The notes under the pieces were generated by a model. It was not told the origin of the DNA. It searched no databases and was given only the letters and a program-made list of their open reading frames with translations. This document shows positions 43,790 through 52,130 of a stretch of 64,000 nucleotides of DNA, one piece after another (positions within the stretch are counted from its first letter, which is position 1; the number at the start of each line of letters is the position of its first letter). A program made the position numbers and the translations under genes. Origin of the DNA: LMUY01 sp965198895 (GTDB lineage Bacteria; Pseudomonadota; Alphaproteobacteria; Acetobacterales; Acetobacteraceae); NCBI GenBank assembly GCA_965198895.1, contig OZ240676.1:3534001-3598000 (forward strand), read 5' to 3'.

Positions 43790-44896
43790 TTGAACAAGGT
43801 TCTCGTCATCAAGCTGGGCGCCTTTGGTGATTTCGTGCTGGCGTTCGGACCGTTCGCCGCGATCCGGGCGCAGCATCCCGGGGCTGAGATCACGCTGCTG
43901 ACCACGCCGCCGTTTGCCGAGTTCGCCCGCGCGGCGCCTTGGTTCGACCGGGTACTGGTGGATACGCGTCCGCGTCCCTGGGACTTGCCGGCGTTGTCAC
44001 GGCTGCGGCGGGCGTTGCGGGGGTTCGATCAGGTCTACGATCTGCAAACGTCAAAGCGCTCCGGCTGGTATTTTTGGCTCGCCGGGGGGCCGGCTTGGTC
44101 GGGGATTGCGGTGAAATGTTCGCATCCGCATGCCAATCCGGATCGGAATGCGATGCACACGGTCGAGCGGCAGCGCGATCAACTGGCGATGGCCGGGGTC
44201 AGCCAATTCCCCACACCGGACCTCGATTGGCTCCGCGGCAAAAAAGAGCCCGCTCCTCTCGAGGGCAAGCCGACCACATCTGTCTTCTCCCTCTCCCGTC
44301 CTTCACGGGAGAGGGTTGGGGTGAGGGCTGCTTTGCCGCTGGAATCAATCTCGGGACGGCGATCGCACCCTCACCCCGGCCCTCTCCCGCCCGCGGGAGA
44401 GGGAGAAGAAGGCCTGTGCAACCGCTCGATCATAGGGCGGGGCGGGGCGATTCTCATTCCGGGCGCTGCCCCGCACCGCCCGCGCAAACGCTGGCCCGCC
44501 GAGCGGTTCGGTGAACTCGCCACCCTGTTGGCGTCCCGTGGCCCGGTTACGATCGTCGGTTCCGCCGCCGATTCTCCCCACGCCGCCGCCATCCGCACCC
44601 TGTGCCCACAAGCCACAGACCTCACCGGCCGCACCACCCTGCTGCAGCTCGCCCAAACCATCGCCACCGCCAGCCTGGCCGTCGGCAACGACACCGGCCC
44701 CACCCACCTTGCCGCCGCTCTCGGCCTGCCCACGATCGCGCTGTTCTCCGACGACAGTGACCCGGCGCTCACCCGTCCCCGCGGCGATGTGACGGTGCTG
44801 GCCGTGCCGGACCTGGCAGACCTGCCAGTCGCGAGGGTTGCCGCGGCCCTCCCGCCGGTCCATGTCCCTCAACCGGCCAATCTGGAAGCACTCTGA
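43790..44896 (+). CDS. Glycosyltransferase family 9 (heptosyltransferase-like) interrupted in frame by a palindromic repeat pair
   Basis: A 368-residue GT9 with TTG start (KVLVIKLGAFGDFVLA). The C-terminal nucleotide-sugar domain contains ILIPGAAPHRPRKRWP, TIVGSAADSP and GNDTGPTHLAAALGLPTIALF. Between DLDWLRG and AILIPGAA, where GT9 proteins have a short linker, lie about 45 extra residues encoded by a REP-type element pair (44285-44410), with the telltale translated signature HPHPGPLPPAGEG. Without them the protein would be the usual ~320 residues. The frame stays open, so the enzyme may work with a long interdomain loop. LPS inner-core role inferred. Confidence 0.85.
   Translation: MNKVLVIKLGAFGDFVLAFGPFAAIRAQHPGAEITLLTTPPFAEFARAAPWFDRVLVDTRPRPWDLPALSRLRRALRGFDQVYDLQTSKRSGWYFWLAGGPAWSGIAVKCSHPHANPDRNAMHTVERQRDQLAMAGVSQFPTPDLDWLRGKKEPAPLEGKPTTSVFSLSRPSRERVGVRAALPLESISGRRSHPHPGPLPPAGEGEEGLCNRSIIGRGGAILIPGAAPHRPRKRWPAERFGELATLLASRGPVTIVGSAADSPHAAAIRTLCPQATDLTGRTTLLQLAQTIATASLAVGNDTGPTHLAAALGLPTIALFSDDSDPALTRPRGDVTVLAVPDLADLPVARVAAALPPVHVPQPANLEAL
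44285..44410. repeat. REP/BIME-like inverted pair inside a coding sequence
   Basis: Two copies of a palindromic element in opposite orientation: 44285-44328 (CTCCCTCTCCCG, short loop, CGGGAGAGGG, then TTGGGGTGAGGG) and 44366-44410 (CCCTCACCCCGGCCCTCTCCC, read as two parts, then GGGAGAGGGAGAAG). They are separated by about 37 bases of non-palindromic sequence. The same element family occurs at 47459, 51134, 55129 and 57690. This pair is inserted in frame in the GT9 gene. Confidence 0.85.
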
Positions 44897-44897
44897 C

Positions 44898-46850
44898 ATG
44901 CCCGCCATTACCCTGCCCGACGGTTCCGTGCGCCGCTTCGACGGGCCGGTCACGGGCACCGACGTGGCGGCCGCCATCGGCCCCGGCCTGGCCCGCGCCG
45001 CCCTGGCGATGAAGGTCGACGGCAAGCTCGAAGACCTCGGCCGCACCATCGACACCGACGCCAGCCTCGTGTTCGTGACCCGCAAGGACCCCGACGCGCT
45101 GGAGATGATCCGCCACGACACCGCCCACGTACTGGCGGAGGCCGTGCAGTCGCTCTACCCCGGCACGCAGGTGACGATCGGGCCGTCGATCGAGAACGGC
45201 TTCTACTACGACTTCGCCCGCAACGAGCCGTTCACCCCCGAGGACTTTGCGGGGATCGAGGCCCGCATGCGCGAGATCGTGGCCCGCAATGCCCGCTTCG
45301 AACGCGAAGTGTGGGACCGCGACGACGCGATCCGCTTCTTCGAGGACCGCGGCGAGCGCTACAAGGCCGAGCTGATCCGCGACCTGCCGGAGACGGAAAC
45401 CATCACCCTGTACAAACAGGGCGACTGGATCGACCTCTGCCGCGGCCCGCACATGCGCGGCACGGGTGACGTCGGCACGGCGTTCAAGCTGCAGAAAGTC
45501 GCGGGCGCGTATTGGCGCGGCGACCATCGCAACCCGATGCTGACGCGCATCTACGGCACTGCCTGGCGCGACCAGAAGGAATTGGACGCCTACCTCCTCC
45601 AGCTCGAGGAGGCGGAGAAGCGCGACCACCGCCGCCTGGGCCGCGAGATGGACCTGTTCCATATCCAGGAGGAGGCCGCCGGCTCCATCTTCTGGCATCC
45701 GAAAGGCTGGCGCCTCTACCGCACGGCCGAGATGTACATGCGCCGCAGATTGGACGATGCCGGTTACCAGGAGGTGAAGACGCCGCAACTGGTGGATCGT
45801 GTGCTTTGGGAGAAATCCGGCCACTGGGAGAAATATCGCGAGCACATGTTCGTGGCCCATGTGGAGGACGAGAAGCGCACGCTCGCGCTGAAGCCGATGA
45901 ACTGCCCATGCCACGTGCAGATCTTCAACCACGGCCTGCGCTCCTACCGCGAGTTGCCGCTGCGCATGGCCGAGTTCGGCTCGTGCCATCGCTACGAGCC
46001 GTCCGGCGCGTTGCACGGCATCATGCGGGTGCGCGCCTTTACGCAGGACGATGCGCATATTTTCTGCACGACGGAGCAGATTCCGTCCGAGACGGCACGG
46101 TTCGTGGACTTGCTGGCTTCGGTCTACCGTGACTTCGGCTTCGACAGTTTTCGCGTGAAATTTGCCGATCGGCCAGACATCCGCGCCGGCAACGACGCCG
46201 ACTGGGACCGCGCCGAAGCCGCCCTGCGGGAAGCCTGTGCGCTCGCGGGTGTCGAGTACGAGCTGAATCCCGGTGAAGGGGCCTTCTACGGCCCGAAGCT
46301 GGAATTCGTGTTGCGAGATGCGATCGGCCGTGACTGGCAGTGCGGCACGTTGCAAGTCGATTACGTGCTGCCCGAGCGGCTGGACGCGAGCTACATCGCC
46401 GATGACAGCTCGCGGCAGCGCCCGGTGATGCTGCACCGGGCGATCCTGGGCAGCTTCGAACGATTCCTTGGCATCCTGATCGAGCAGTTCGCCGGCCGCT
46501 TCCCGCTCTGGCTGGCGCCGGTGCAGTTGGTGGTCGCGTCCATCGTAACGGACGCCGCACCCTATGCCGAGGAGGTCGCCGAGGCGTTCCGCAAGCGCGG
46601 CGTGTCGGTCGTGACCGACGTGCGCAACGAAAAGATCAACGCCAAGATCCGCGAGCACAGCCTGCAGCACATCCCGATCATCGCCGTGGTCGGCCGCAAG
46701 GAGGCCGAGGAGCGCACCGTGGCCCTGCGGCGGCTGGGCGGGCAGGCGCAGGAGGTTCTATCGCTGGCCGCGGCGCTGGACGGGCTTGCGCGCGAGGCCA
46801 CGCCGCCCGATATTGCTCGGTCAGGCGCTCCGAACCACGAGTTTTCTTGA
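44898..46850 (+). CDS. thrS: Threonyl-tRNA synthetase
   Basis: A 650-residue class II synthetase. Order of domains: TGS (1-60), editing domain with HDTAHVLAEAV (zinc-like H-x3-H pocket) and YYDFARNEPFTPED, catalytic core with the zinc-binding MNCPCHVQIF and FTQDDAHIFC, and anticodon-binding domain with APVQLVVASI and VRNEKINAKIREH. Complete. It begins one base after the GT9 stop and lies 60 bases upstream of the infC initiation site, the thrS-infC order familiar from E. coli. Confidence 0.97.
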   Translation: MPAITLPDGSVRRFDGPVTGTDVAAAIGPGLARAALAMKVDGKLEDLGRTIDTDASLVFVTRKDPDALEMIRHDTAHVLAEAVQSLYPGTQVTIGPSIENGFYYDFARNEPFTPEDFAGIEARMREIVARNARFEREVWDRDDAIRFFEDRGERYKAELIRDLPETETITLYKQGDWIDLCRGPHMRGTGDVGTAFKLQKVAGAYWRGDHRNPMLTRIYGTAWRDQKELDAYLLQLEEAEKRDHRRLGREMDLFHIQEEAAGSIFWHPKGWRLYRTAEMYMRRRLDDAGYQEVKTPQLVDRVLWEKSGHWEKYREHMFVAHVEDEKRTLALKPMNCPCHVQIFNHGLRSYRELPLRMAEFGSCHRYEPSGALHGIMRVRAFTQDDAHIFCTTEQIPSETARFVDLLASVYRDFGFDSFRVKFADRPDIRAGNDADWDRAEAALREACALAGVEYELNPGEGAFYGPKLEFVLRDAIGRDWQCGTLQVDYVLPERLDASYIADDSSRQRPVMLHRAILGSFERFLGILIEQFAGRFPLWLAPVQLVVASIVTDAAPYAEEVAEAFRKRGVSVVTDVRNEKINAKIREHSLQHIPIIAVVGRKEAEERTVALRRLGGQAQEVLSLAAALDGLAREATPPDIARSGAPNHEFS

Positions 46851-46894
46851 TTCGTTAAGCAGTCTGCTGCAAGACTGGCGCCCGACGATCCATT

Positions 46895-46928
46895 ATGACA
46901 GGAGCTCACAATAGCTAGAGGCCCAATG
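46895..46928 (+). promoter_or_regulatory. infC translation start region with Shine-Dalgarno and probable AUA start
   Basis: An AGGAG (46900-46904) is followed by six bases and then ATA at 46911 in the infC frame; the frame is closed by TGA at 46896-46898, and the first in-frame ATG is at 46926. SD spacing is ideal for the ATA and poor (21 bases) for the ATG. A seven-codon out-of-frame mini reading frame (46895-46918) with an ATG overlaps the site. Rare start codons on infC allow IF3 to repress its own synthesis in E. coli (AUU). Confidence 0.65.
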
Positions 46929-47453
46929 CCAAACGGTGGCGCACCAGGACGAGACGGTCCCCGCGTCAACGAAGATATCCGCAGCCCGCAGGTGCGCCTG
47001 ATCGATGCTGAAGGCGAGATGCAGGGCGTGATGAGCGCGCGTGACGCGATGATTCGCGCGCAGGCGGTGGGCCTCGACCTGTTGGAGATCAGCCCGAACG
47101 CGGATCCACCCGTGGTGAAGATCCTCGATTACGGCAAGTACAAGTACGAGTCGCAAAAGAAGAAGAACGAAGCTAAAAAGAAGCAGAAGGTCGTCGAAAT
47201 CAAAGAGGTCAAGGTTCGGCCGAACATTGACGAGAACGACTACCAGGTAAAGATGCGCGCGATGAACTCGTTCATCGACGAGGGTGACAAGGTCAAGGTC
47301 ACACTCCGTTTCCGCGGCCGCGAAATGGCCCACCAGGACATCGGCATCAAGGTGCTGGAACGCATCCGCGGCGACATGGACGAAAAGACCAAGGTCGAGC
47401 AGATGCCCCGCATGGAAAACCGCCAGATGATCATGGTGCTGTCACCCCGATAA
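46911..47453 (+). CDS. infC: Translation initiation factor IF-3
   Basis: IF-3, 180 residues if initiated at ATA 46911 (ARGPMPNGGAPGRDGPRVNEDIR) or 175 from ATG 46926. The N-terminal domain has RVNEDIRSPQVRLID and DLLEISPNADPPVVKI; a lysine-rich linker (KKKNEAKKKQK) leads to the C-terminal domain with EVKVRPNIDENDYQ and KVTLRFRGREMAHQDIG. It prevents premature subunit joining and checks start-codon fidelity. No rpmI or rplT follows here; a REP pair and a convergent Hsp70-like gene do. Confidence 0.96.
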   Translation: MARGPMPNGGAPGRDGPRVNEDIRSPQVRLIDAEGEMQGVMSARDAMIRAQAVGLDLLEISPNADPPVVKILDYGKYKYESQKKKNEAKKKQKVVEIKEVKVRPNIDENDYQVKMRAMNSFIDEGDKVKVTLRFRGREMAHQDIGIKVLERIRGDMDEKTKVEQMPRMENRQMIMVLSPR

Positions 47454-47458
47454 ATCAC

Positions 47459-47608
47459 GTCTCCCTCTCCCCTTGAGGGAGAGGGCCGGGGTGAGGGGTA
47501 AGCGACGCTTCTGGTCTATCCAGGGAGCGGTTCTAGTAAAATAGATCGGCGGGGACTGGGGCGCCACACCCCTCACCCCGACCCTCTCCCTCAAGGGGAG
47601 AGGGAGTA
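47459..47608. repeat. REP/BIME-like inverted pair between infC and the Hsp70-like gene
   Basis: First element about 47461-47498 (CCCTCTCCCC-TTGA-GGGAGAGGG then GGGGTGAGGGG), second about 47568-47608 in inverse orientation (CCCCTCACCCC then CCCTCTCCC-TCAA-GGGGAGAGGGAG). They frame about 70 bases with no gene. Lying between convergent genes, the pair can end transcription or protect both mRNA 3' ends. Confidence 0.85.
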
Positions 47609-47615
47609 GACGGCG

Positions 47616-48884
47616 TTAGATTTGGCTGCTTGACACGCGGTCGCGGCCGATCAGCGCCAATCCCTCCGACACCGACACGAACTCTCCGCCGCCGGTCACC
47701 CGGTGGGTGCCGAACCGCGACGTGAACAATCCCCGCACCGCCGGCACCAACGACGTTCCACCGGTCAGGAACACCCTGTCGATGCCCTTGTCCGCGATCC
47801 CGGCTTCCGTCAGCGCCGCATCCACCGTCGAAGCGATCCGGGCAATATCGGGGGCGATCCACTCTTCGAACGCCGCGCGGGTGATCGTTTCCTCGATCGA
47901 CACCTCCGCGTGCTCGAACCGCAGCACCGCGCTCTCGCTGCGGGACAGTTCGGCCTTCACCCCCGACACCGCGCGATACAGCTCATACCCCATCTCGTCC
48001 CGCACCAGCCGCAGCAGCGCCTGCAGCCGCTCCGGATGCTCCGCCGTGCGGGCGACCGTTTCGATATCCCGCATCGTCCGCGGCGCCCGCATCAGCGACA
48101 GCCGGTGCCAGCGGGCAAAGCTGGAATAGTACTCGGCCGGCACCGGCAGATCCTTGCCGAACACGCGATAGGTGCTGCCCTTGCCCAGCAGTGGCGAGAC
48201 CACGTGGTCCATGATCCGGTAGTCGAACGTGTCTCCTGCCAGCCCCACGCCGGAATGACCGAGCGGCTGCACCGGCCGATTGCTGCCGGGCTCGAACCGC
48301 AGCACGGAGAAGTCGCTGGTGCCGCCGCCAAAGTCACCGATCAGCACGGTGGCGGGAGCGGTCAGGCTGCGGGCAAAGCGGTAGCCGGCGGCCTCCGGCT
48401 CGAGCGCCGTCTGCACTTGCCCCCAACCGATGTCGGCATAGGCCCGGCGCAACCGCCGCTCGCCCAGCGCGTCGTCCGCCGCGTCCCCGGCGAAGCGCAC
48501 GGGGCGGCCGGCCACCAGCACGGCGCCTTCGGTAATCTGCGGCACGACGGGGCGGAGGAACAACGCGATCAGGTCCTCCAGCGTGAAGCTGCGGCCGAAC
48601 ACCCGCGTCTCGGTGAAGCTGCGCTGCGCCAGGTAGCTTTTGAGCGACATCATCAGCCGGCTCTCGAGCGGGTCGTCCAGATACGCCTCGATTGCCGCCG
48701 GGCCGACGCCGTTGCGTAGCGCCAAATGCTTGCCGCTGCCCTCGTTCCAGAAGCAGAGCAGGGTGCGCACCACGTCCAGCTCCGCGGTACCGAAGCGGTG
48801 GCGCACCGTCTGCGCCGTGCCGTCGGGCAGCAGCAGGCTCACGACGGTGTTCGTCGTGCCGAAATCCACACCGATGACGGTCAC
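47616..48884 (-). CDS. Hsp70-like ATPase (YegD type)
   Basis: A 422-residue actin/Hsp70-fold ATPase. Phosphate-1 motif IGVDFGTTNTVVSL at the N-terminus, phosphate-2 IGDFGGGTSDFSV in the middle and adenosine motif FLTGGTSLVPAV near the end are intact. The peptide-binding domain of DnaK is absent, and a long insert with YRVFGKDLPVPAEYY is present, as in YegD-type proteins. It could be a specialised chaperone or regulator. GTG start, directly abutting a large palindrome at 48885. Confidence 0.88.
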   Translation of the reverse strand: MTVIGVDFGTTNTVVSLLLPDGTAQTVRHRFGTAELDVVRTLLCFWNEGSGKHLALRNGVGPAAIEAYLDDPLESRLMMSLKSYLAQRSFTETRVFGRSFTLEDLIALFLRPVVPQITEGAVLVAGRPVRFAGDAADDALGERRLRRAYADIGWGQVQTALEPEAAGYRFARSLTAPATVLIGDFGGGTSDFSVLRFEPGSNRPVQPLGHSGVGLAGDTFDYRIMDHVVSPLLGKGSTYRVFGKDLPVPAEYYSSFARWHRLSLMRAPRTMRDIETVARTAEHPERLQALLRLVRDEMGYELYRAVSGVKAELSRSESAVLRFEHAEVSIEETITRAAFEEWIAPDIARIASTVDAALTEAGIADKGIDRVFLTGGTSLVPAVRGLFTSRFGTHRVTGGGEFVSVSEGLALIGRDRVSSSQI

Positions 48885-49032
48885 GTACCGTCATGCCCGG
48901 ACTTGATCCGGGTATCCACGGCGGTCCGCAGACACCGGCCCGGTCCTGTTGCCTGATGCAGTGCCAAACACTCGTCCGACGTCACCAGCCCGACCCCGTG
49001 GATACCGGGGTCAAGCCCCGGCATGACGGTAC
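48885..49032. repeat. Large alphaproteobacterial palindrome (interspersed repeat pair)
   Basis: Left arm 48885-48920 (GTACCGTCATGCCCGGAC..., ending TATCCACG) and right arm 48997-49032 (CGTGGATACCGGGGTC..., ending CATGACGGTAC) are imperfect inverted copies of a GTCATGCCCGG-x-CTTGA-x-CCGGG element common between alphaproteobacterial genes. Each arm itself forms a hairpin (CCCGGACTTGATCCGGG). The pair fills the whole space between the hydrolase and Hsp70 genes. Confidence 0.8.
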
Positions 49033-49037
49033 ATCGT

Positions 49038-49736
49038 TCATGCCAGCGCTGCGGCCAGGGCTTCGGCGCTGCGGCCGTTGGCGATCGCGGCGGCGAGGCC
49101 GTTCCAATGGTTGCCGTTCACCCGGGCGAAGCCGTGATCCGCACCGGCGTAGTTGAACGCGTGCACATGCGCCGCACCTTTCGCCGCTGCGATCACCAGC
49201 GCGCGCTTGTCGGCGGGGAAGAAGCCGTCCTCGCCGGCGATGTGCATCACCAGCGGCGCGCGGATGGCGCCGAATTGCGGGATCTGGTCGTCGATGCCGA
49301 CGCCGTAATACGACACGTTGACATCCGAATCCGACCCGGTGGCCATCATCACCGCCAATCGGCCGCCCAGGCAGTAGCCCATCGTGCCGACATGGCCGTT
49401 GCAGCCCGGCATGGTGCGCACGGCCGAGACGGTGGCCTTCAGATCCTCGACGCCCTTGGCCTGGTCGAAGCGGTTGAGGAAATCCATCGCCTGCTTCCAC
49501 TCGGCCTCGGTCTTGTCGGTCAGGTCGATTCCGGGCTGCAGGCGCCAGAACAGGTCGGGGCAGACGGCGATGAAGCCGAGATCGGCCACTTGGGCGGCGG
49601 CTGACCGCATCGCGTCGTTCACGCCGAAAATTTCCTGGATCAGCACCACCGCACCAGCCGGGGTTTTACTGGGCTCGACGACCAGAGCAGAGAAGCTGCC
49701 CGAACCGTCCGCAGCCTGCACCATCATGTTCGACAT
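49038..49736 (-). CDS. Dienelactone hydrolase family protein
   Basis: A 232-residue alpha/beta hydrolase with the DLH signature: Glu35 in LIQEIFGVND, nucleophile Cys122 in GYCLGGRLA, Asp170 in AGEDGFFP and His201 in GADHGFAR. Dienelactone hydrolases open dienelactone to maleylacetate in chloroaromatic breakdown, but many relatives act on other lactones or esters. No catechol-pathway genes are near. It is divergent from the binding-protein gene at 49886 and downstream of it lies the palindrome at 48885-49032. Confidence 0.9.
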   Translation of the reverse strand: MSNMMVQAADGSGSFSALVVEPSKTPAGAVVLIQEIFGVNDAMRSAAAQVADLGFIAVCPDLFWRLQPGIDLTDKTEAEWKQAMDFLNRFDQAKGVEDLKATVSAVRTMPGCNGHVGTMGYCLGGRLAVMMATGSDSDVNVSYYGVGIDDQIPQFGAIRAPLVMHIAGEDGFFPADKRALVIAAAKGAAHVHAFNYAGADHGFARVNGNHWNGLAAAIANGRSAEALAAALA

Positions 49737-49885
49737 TCACATTTGCTCCATATTTAGCCGTTTGCATCATAAAGCGCGCCGGGTGCCGCGCCAGCGCGTG
49801 ATTGCCGATTTACTCGCCTAGCGGGATTGCATTAGCGTCCCCGTCAATGCCGGAGAAATCGCCGGCGTCCCCGAGGAGCATCCCA

Positions 49886-51109
49886 ATGTCGATCCTGCGC
49901 CTGTTACCGGCCGCCCTTGCTGCATTCGCGCTGCCAGCCGTGGCGCTTGCGGCCGACCCGGTCAAGATCGGGGTGATCGCCGAGAACTCCGCCATCTCCG
50001 GCATTGCCATCCCCAACGCGGCGCAGATCGCCGCCGACGAGATCAACGCCAAGGGCGGTATCGACGGCCGCATGGTCGAAATCGTGGCATATGACGACCA
50101 CAACTCCGCCGCCGACGCCGTGCGGGCGATGCAGCGGCTGGCCAGCCAGGACAAGGTGAGCGCGGTGATCGCGTCCTACACCTCCGAAGTGGCGCTGGCG
50201 CTGGAGCCCTGGTCCGGCCGGCTGAAGATGCCGACGGTCACGCCGGGTGCGGCCAGCGACGACATCACCAAGCGCGTCCACGACGACTACTCGCACCTGA
50301 AATACTTCTTCCAGGGCTACCTCGCCTCCTCGTTCCTGGCGCAGGCGACCTGCGATGCGGCCAAGGACATGCTGGTCGACGCTTATCACATGAAGACGGC
50401 GGCGATCTTCAGCGAGGACGCCGCGTGGACCGGGCCGCTCGACGCCGGGTATGAGACTTGCCTGCCGAAGATTGGGCTGAAGGTTGTCGATCACATCCGC
50501 ATGTCGCCGGACACGACGGACTTCACGCCGATCTACAACGAGTTGGAAGCCAAGAAGCCGGACGTGCTGATCACCGGTATCAGTCATGTTGGCGTGCAGC
50601 CGACGGTGCAGTGGGCCAACCAGCAGGTGCCGATCCCGATGTTCGGCATCTCGTCGCAGGCAACGTCGACCACGTTCTGGAAGGACACCAACGGCGCCGC
50701 CAACGGCGTGGTGCTGCAGAACATGGCGGTGGAGACGGTGGCGACCACGCCCAAGACGATCCCGTTCGCGACCGCCTACATCAAGAAGTATGGCGTCTCG
50801 CCGGCGTATTCCGGCTACGGCGCGTATGACGAAGTGTACTACATCATGGACGCGATCCATCGCGCCGGCAGCACCGACCCGGACAAGATGGTGGATGCGC
50901 TGGAGCACACCGACTGGCCCGGCACGGTCGGCACGGTGAAGTTTTACGACAAGGACAACGCGCACACCCACGGTATGGTCTACGGCACCGACGCCGTGAG
51001 CGGTCTGTTCGTGCAGTGGCAGAACGGCAAGATGGTGGCGGTGTGGCCGAAGTCGGTGGCCGGCGACAGCAAACTGGTGTTCCCGTCGTTCATCAAGCTG
51101 ACGAACTGA
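49886..51109 (+). CDS. Branched-chain amino acid-type ABC transporter substrate-binding protein (system 1)
   Basis: A 407-residue periplasmic binding protein of the LivJ/K fold. Signal peptide MSILRLLPAALAAFALPAVA is cleaved before DPVKIGVI. The body follows the family pattern (IAADEINAKGGIDGRMVE, DAVRAMQRLA, AVIASYTSEVALAL). A GAGGAG site lies upstream of the ATG at 49886. It is followed by permeases and a fused ATPase, completing a HAAT importer. Ligand cannot be assigned; such systems take amino acids, amides, urea or aromatic acids. Confidence 0.9.
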   Translation: MSILRLLPAALAAFALPAVALAADPVKIGVIAENSAISGIAIPNAAQIAADEINAKGGIDGRMVEIVAYDDHNSAADAVRAMQRLASQDKVSAVIASYTSEVALALEPWSGRLKMPTVTPGAASDDITKRVHDDYSHLKYFFQGYLASSFLAQATCDAAKDMLVDAYHMKTAAIFSEDAAWTGPLDAGYETCLPKIGLKVVDHIRMSPDTTDFTPIYNELEAKKPDVLITGISHVGVQPTVQWANQQVPIPMFGISSQATSTTFWKDTNGAANGVVLQNMAVETVATTPKTIPFATAYIKKYGVSPAYSGYGAYDEVYYIMDAIHRAGSTDPDKMVDALEHTDWPGTVGTVKFYDKDNAHTHGMVYGTDAVSGLFVQWQNGKMVAVWPKSVAGDSKLVFPSFIKLTN

Positions 51110-51133
51110 GCCGCTCGGTGCGGGTGCAAAGCC

Positions 51134-51254
51134 TTCTCCCTCTCCCCTTGAGGGAGAGGGTCGGGGTGAGGGGTAAGCACCCGAGTCTGGTGCTGGCCGG
51201 TTGGGTGTGGGTGTCCCCCCTCACCCCGGCCCTCTCCCTCGAGGGGAGAGGGAG
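51134..51254. repeat. REP/BIME-like inverted pair upstream of livH (system 1)
   Basis: First element 51134-51173 (CTCCCTCTCCCC-TTGA-GGGAGAGGG then GGGGTGAGGGG); second 51215-51254 inverse. The last arm, GAGGGGAGAGGGAG, ends six bases before the livH ATG at 51261, so the repeat itself supplies the ribosome-binding sequence. Its hairpin in the mRNA could mask that site and set the ratio of binding protein to permease. Confidence 0.85.
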
Positions 51255-51260
51255 TCGTCT

Positions 51261-52130
51261 ATGCTGACGATGCAGATCCTGATCGACGGGTTCGCGATCA
51301 GTGCGCTGTATGGGTTGGGGGCCGTCGGGTTCACGCTGATGTTCGGCGTGTCCGGCGTGCTGAACCTCGCCCACGGCGGCACCATGGTCGCCGCCGCGAC
51401 CGTCGCGTGGGCCACCGCGGAGTCGGTCGGCGCCTACTGGGGTGCGTTGGCTGGCGTGGGCACCGGGCTCGCCGTCGCCTTCGCCACCTATTTCTTCGTG
51501 GTACGGCCGATCCAGCGGTCCCGCTCCATACCGCGGGCGGAGACCGAGATCTTCGTGCTCACCGGCACGCTGCTGTGGGGCATCATGATCCAGGTGGTGA
51601 TCGCCTATCTCACCACCACCAGCCCCCACACGGTTCGGCCGCTGATCGCCGGCGTGACCCTGCTGGCCGGCGTGCGCACGCCCACGAACGAGATCCTGAC
51701 CGCCGTACTCTGCTGGGCGGCAATCGGCGGTTTGTGGCTGCTCATCAACCGCACCAAGGCCGGACGCGCGCTGCTCGCCGCCTCCATCAATCCGCGCGGC
51801 CTCACGCTGCTGGGCTACGAGATGGAGCATATCCGGCTGCTCGTCTGGGGTATCTATGGCATTCTGGCGGGTGTGGCTGGCGTGCTGCTCGGCTCGTTCC
51901 TCGGCGCGTCGTCCGACAACGTCGGTAGCCTGACGGCGAGCGCCTTCTCCATCGTCGTTCTCGGCGGCCTGGGTAGCGTCTCGGGCTCGCTGGTCGCCGC
52001 GTATTGCGTCGGATACTTCGAAACGCTCACCGCGTATCTCGTATCGCCCTCGCTGCGGAATATTCCGGCGCTGATCCTGCTCGTCGTCATCGTCTACGTG
52101 CGGCCGCAGGGCTTGATGGGGCGTCACTGA
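51261..52130 (+). CDS. livH: Branched-chain amino acid ABC permease LivH (system 1)
   Basis: A 289-residue inner-membrane permease of the LivH type, about eight helices, with FGVSGVLNLAHGGTMVAA (the conserved N-L-A-H-G turn) and the EAA-like SIVVLGGLGSVSGSLVAAYCVG loop. The ATG at 51261 follows the purine-rich arm of the REP pair. Its stop overlaps the livM start by one base (TGATG). Confidence 0.92.
   Translation: MLTMQILIDGFAISALYGLGAVGFTLMFGVSGVLNLAHGGTMVAAATVAWATAESVGAYWGALAGVGTGLAVAFATYFFVVRPIQRSRSIPRAETEIFVLTGTLLWGIMIQVVIAYLTTTSPHTVRPLIAGVTLLAGVRTPTNEILTAVLCWAAIGGLWLLINRTKAGRALLAASINPRGLTLLGYEMEHIRLLVWGIYGILAGVAGVLLGSFLGASSDNVGSLTASAFSIVVLGGLGSVSGSLVAAYCVGYFETLTAYLVSPSLRNIPALILLVVIVYVRPQGLMGRH

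Noticed and set aside
47459..47608. REP pair as a simple Rho-independent terminator
   Set aside because: The hairpins lack T-tracts, and the same elements occur inside coding regions, so they are better described as interspersed repeats that may secondarily affect mRNA ends.
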